Assembly: GCF_020329435.1 (NCBI RefSeq)
Contig: NZ_JAGKJK010000001.1
Location: 248,001-312,000 of the forward strand
Direction: 5' to 3'
Source: Bradyrhizobium hereditatis
GTDB taxonomy: Bacteria > Pseudomonadota > Alphaproteobacteria > Rhizobiales > Xanthobacteraceae
DNA length: 64,000 bases
Positions 62,818 through 64,000 of this stretch are shown here, piece after piece (positions within the stretch are counted from its first letter, which is position 1; every line of letters starts with the position of its first letter). Both the position numbers and the translations under genes were made by a program. A model generated the notes under the pieces. It was given only the letters and a program-made list of their open reading frames with translations, made no database searches and was not told the origin of the DNA.

Positions 62818-64000
62818 CTAGTTGCTCTTCTGACCCGGCAGCGGCTTGGCGCTCACAATGTCGTCAGCTTTGACCCATCCCGGCGTCCCGATCGCGAAGC
62901 GCGTTTTCGCACGCGAAGCGAGATCGCGCGCGGTCTTGCTGTCGCCGCGTAGGTAGGCAGCCTGGGCCGACGCCAGGTCGGCCTGCGCGTAATCGCCCTT
63001 GCGTCCATAGGCTATCGCGAGCTGGGTGTAGCCGATCGGCGCTTCGCTCTCGCGGGCGACCGCTGCGCGTAGGATCGCGATGGCCTCGTCGGTGTAGGCG
63101 TTGTTGCCGGTTGCCACGAGGGCCTGCCCGAGCATCATCTCGATCAGCGGCGAGTTGTTGGAAAGCGCTACTGCCTTGCGCAGCGGCGCAATCGCCTCCT
63201 GCGGCTTGCCACCCTCAAGCAGCGCCTGGCCGCGCACCTCGTGGAAATAGGGATTGTTGGGCTGCTGCTGGATCAAGGCGTCGATCTGGGCAAGCGCGCT
63301 GCGCAGATCGCCGTGCCGATAGGTCGCGATCGCATGGGCATAGCGCGAAGGCAGGCTGTTGTTGGACATCGGATAGCGCCGGTACACGGTATCCTGCCGC
63401 TCCATGAACGCCGAGATCTTGGCGCGCACCATGTCATGGCGCAGCTGCAGGGCAGGGTCGTCCTTCTTGTCCCAATAGGGGCTCGAGCGCGCGAGCTCTT
63501 CCAGCGCCGCGACGCGCTGAGACGGCATCGGGTGCGACTGAACGTAGGGGTCCGTGCCGCGCGCGGCGAACAGGCTCTCATCAGTGAAGCGCTTGAAGGT
63601 CTCGTACATGCCCTTGGCGGACTGGCCGGTAGCGGTCAGAAATTTCACGCCGGCCTTGTCGGCGTTTTCCTCCTGCTGGCGAACGTAGGAGAGCAGGTTG
63701 CGGCGGATCACTTCTCCCTGCGCGGAGAACATCGCCGCGCCGGCATTGGTCAACCCGCTGCTGGCGCCGCCGGCCTGCGAGCCCGCAACCATCGCGCCGG
63801 CGCCGAGCAGCATCGCGATGATCATCTGCGTCTGGGCCTGCGCCATCTGCTCGCGCATCTTGGCGAGGTGGCCGCCGGCGAGGTGGCCGGTTTCATGCGC
63901 CATCACGCCGATGATCTGGTTCGGCGTCTCCGACTGCAGGATCGCGCCGTAGTTCACGAAGATGCGCCGGCCGTCGGCAACGAAGGCGTTAAAGACGCCT
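62818..64000 (-). CDS. M48-family metallopeptidase with TPR-like tail (5' partial)
   Basis: At least 390 residues; the gene continues beyond the window. MAHETGHLAGGHL contains the HExxH zinc motif (His, Glu, His). The second part (about 200-340) has TPR-like helices (NPYFHEVRGQALLEGGKPQE; IGYTQLAIAYGRKGDYAQAD). This is the BepA/YfgC-type layout, a periplasmic protease/chaperone for outer-membrane protein assembly. The signal peptide and N-terminus lie outside. It is the last visible member of the backbone order after the DsbA-like gene. Confidence 0.9.
   Translation of the reverse strand, partial: GVFNAFVADGRRIFVNYGAILQSETPNQIIGVMAHETGHLAGGHLAKMREQMAQAQTQMIIAMLLGAGAMVAGSQAGGASSGLTNAGAAMFSAQGEVIRRNLLSYVRQQEENADKAGVKFLTATGQSAKGMYETFKRFTDESLFAARGTDPYVQSHPMPSQRVAALEELARSSPYWDKKDDPALQLRHDMVRAKISAFMERQDTVYRRYPMSNNSLPSRYAHAIATYRHGDLRSALAQIDALIQQQPNNPYFHEVRGQALLEGGKPQEAIAPLRKAVALSNNSPLIEMMLGQALVATGNNAYTDEAIAILRAAVARESEAPIGYTQLAIAYGRKGDYAQADLASAQAAYLRGDSKTARDLASRAKTRFAIGTPGWVKADDIVSAKPLPGQKSN

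Overview
The window looks like chromosome of a Bradyrhizobium-type alphaproteobacterium (Rhizobiales, Nitrobacteraceae). The evidence is high GC, a GapR/DUF2312 nucleoid protein, a class II (B12-dependent) ribonucleotide reductase of about 1,250 residues, a BA14K-like and a DUF1236 secreted protein, several Bug/TctC binding proteins, many EamA permeases and abundant GC-rich palindromic intergenic repeats. The genus is inferred from gene content, not from a marker gene.

Layout. 0-14 kb: a c-type cytochrome fragment, small proteins, PanE-like reductase, a DUF5939-type adenylate cyclase, an RlpA-like lipoprotein, PdxY, GapR, a CsaA-like tRNA-binding protein, secreted small proteins, a Bug binding protein, a UvrD/Rep-type helicase, a ROK-family sugar kinase and a VOC protein, separated by dispersed repeats. 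14-19 kb: an accessory mosaic with an EamA permease, a secreted unknown, an RTX-repeat metallopeptidase, decayed copies of the 3' ends of two nearby genes, and hairpin or inverted repeats. 19-26 kb: a lower-GC DUF4062/HEAT-repeat gene lying 3 nt behind the core nrdJ gene, which itself has a leader region of nearly 0.8 kb. 26-34 kb: two paralogous EamA permeases, a RibD-like reductase, an HNH endonuclease and a hybrid histidine kinase with its response regulator.

34-64 kb: a probable conserved backbone on which accessory blocks are threaded: NDUFA12 (34.5 kb), DUF2155 (44.0 kb), aat (48.4 kb), accC-accB (57.9-59.8 kb), aroQ (59.9 kb), a DsbA-like protein (61.9 kb) and an M48 peptidase (62.8 kb). 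Between them lie a MarR module with matching palindromes upstream of regulator and target, a possible structured small RNA, a divergent GlxA/isonitrile-hydratase-like pair, a poorly characterised block with a decayed gene, an NhaD antiporter, an esterase and an SDR, a tandem array of palindromes, a LysR/MFS/aldo-keto reductase block, a six-gene catabolic operon with a divergent IclR regulator and an operator-like palindrome, and an overlapping three-gene two-component operon.

The best candidates for something new are the DUF4062-HEAT gene coupled to nrdJ, the mosaic around 16-19 kb, the candidate RNA at 36.3-36.5 kb, the palindrome array at 43.6-43.9 kb, and palindromic repeats that supply the last codons and stop of two unrelated genes. 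No tRNA, rRNA or CRISPR array was seen.
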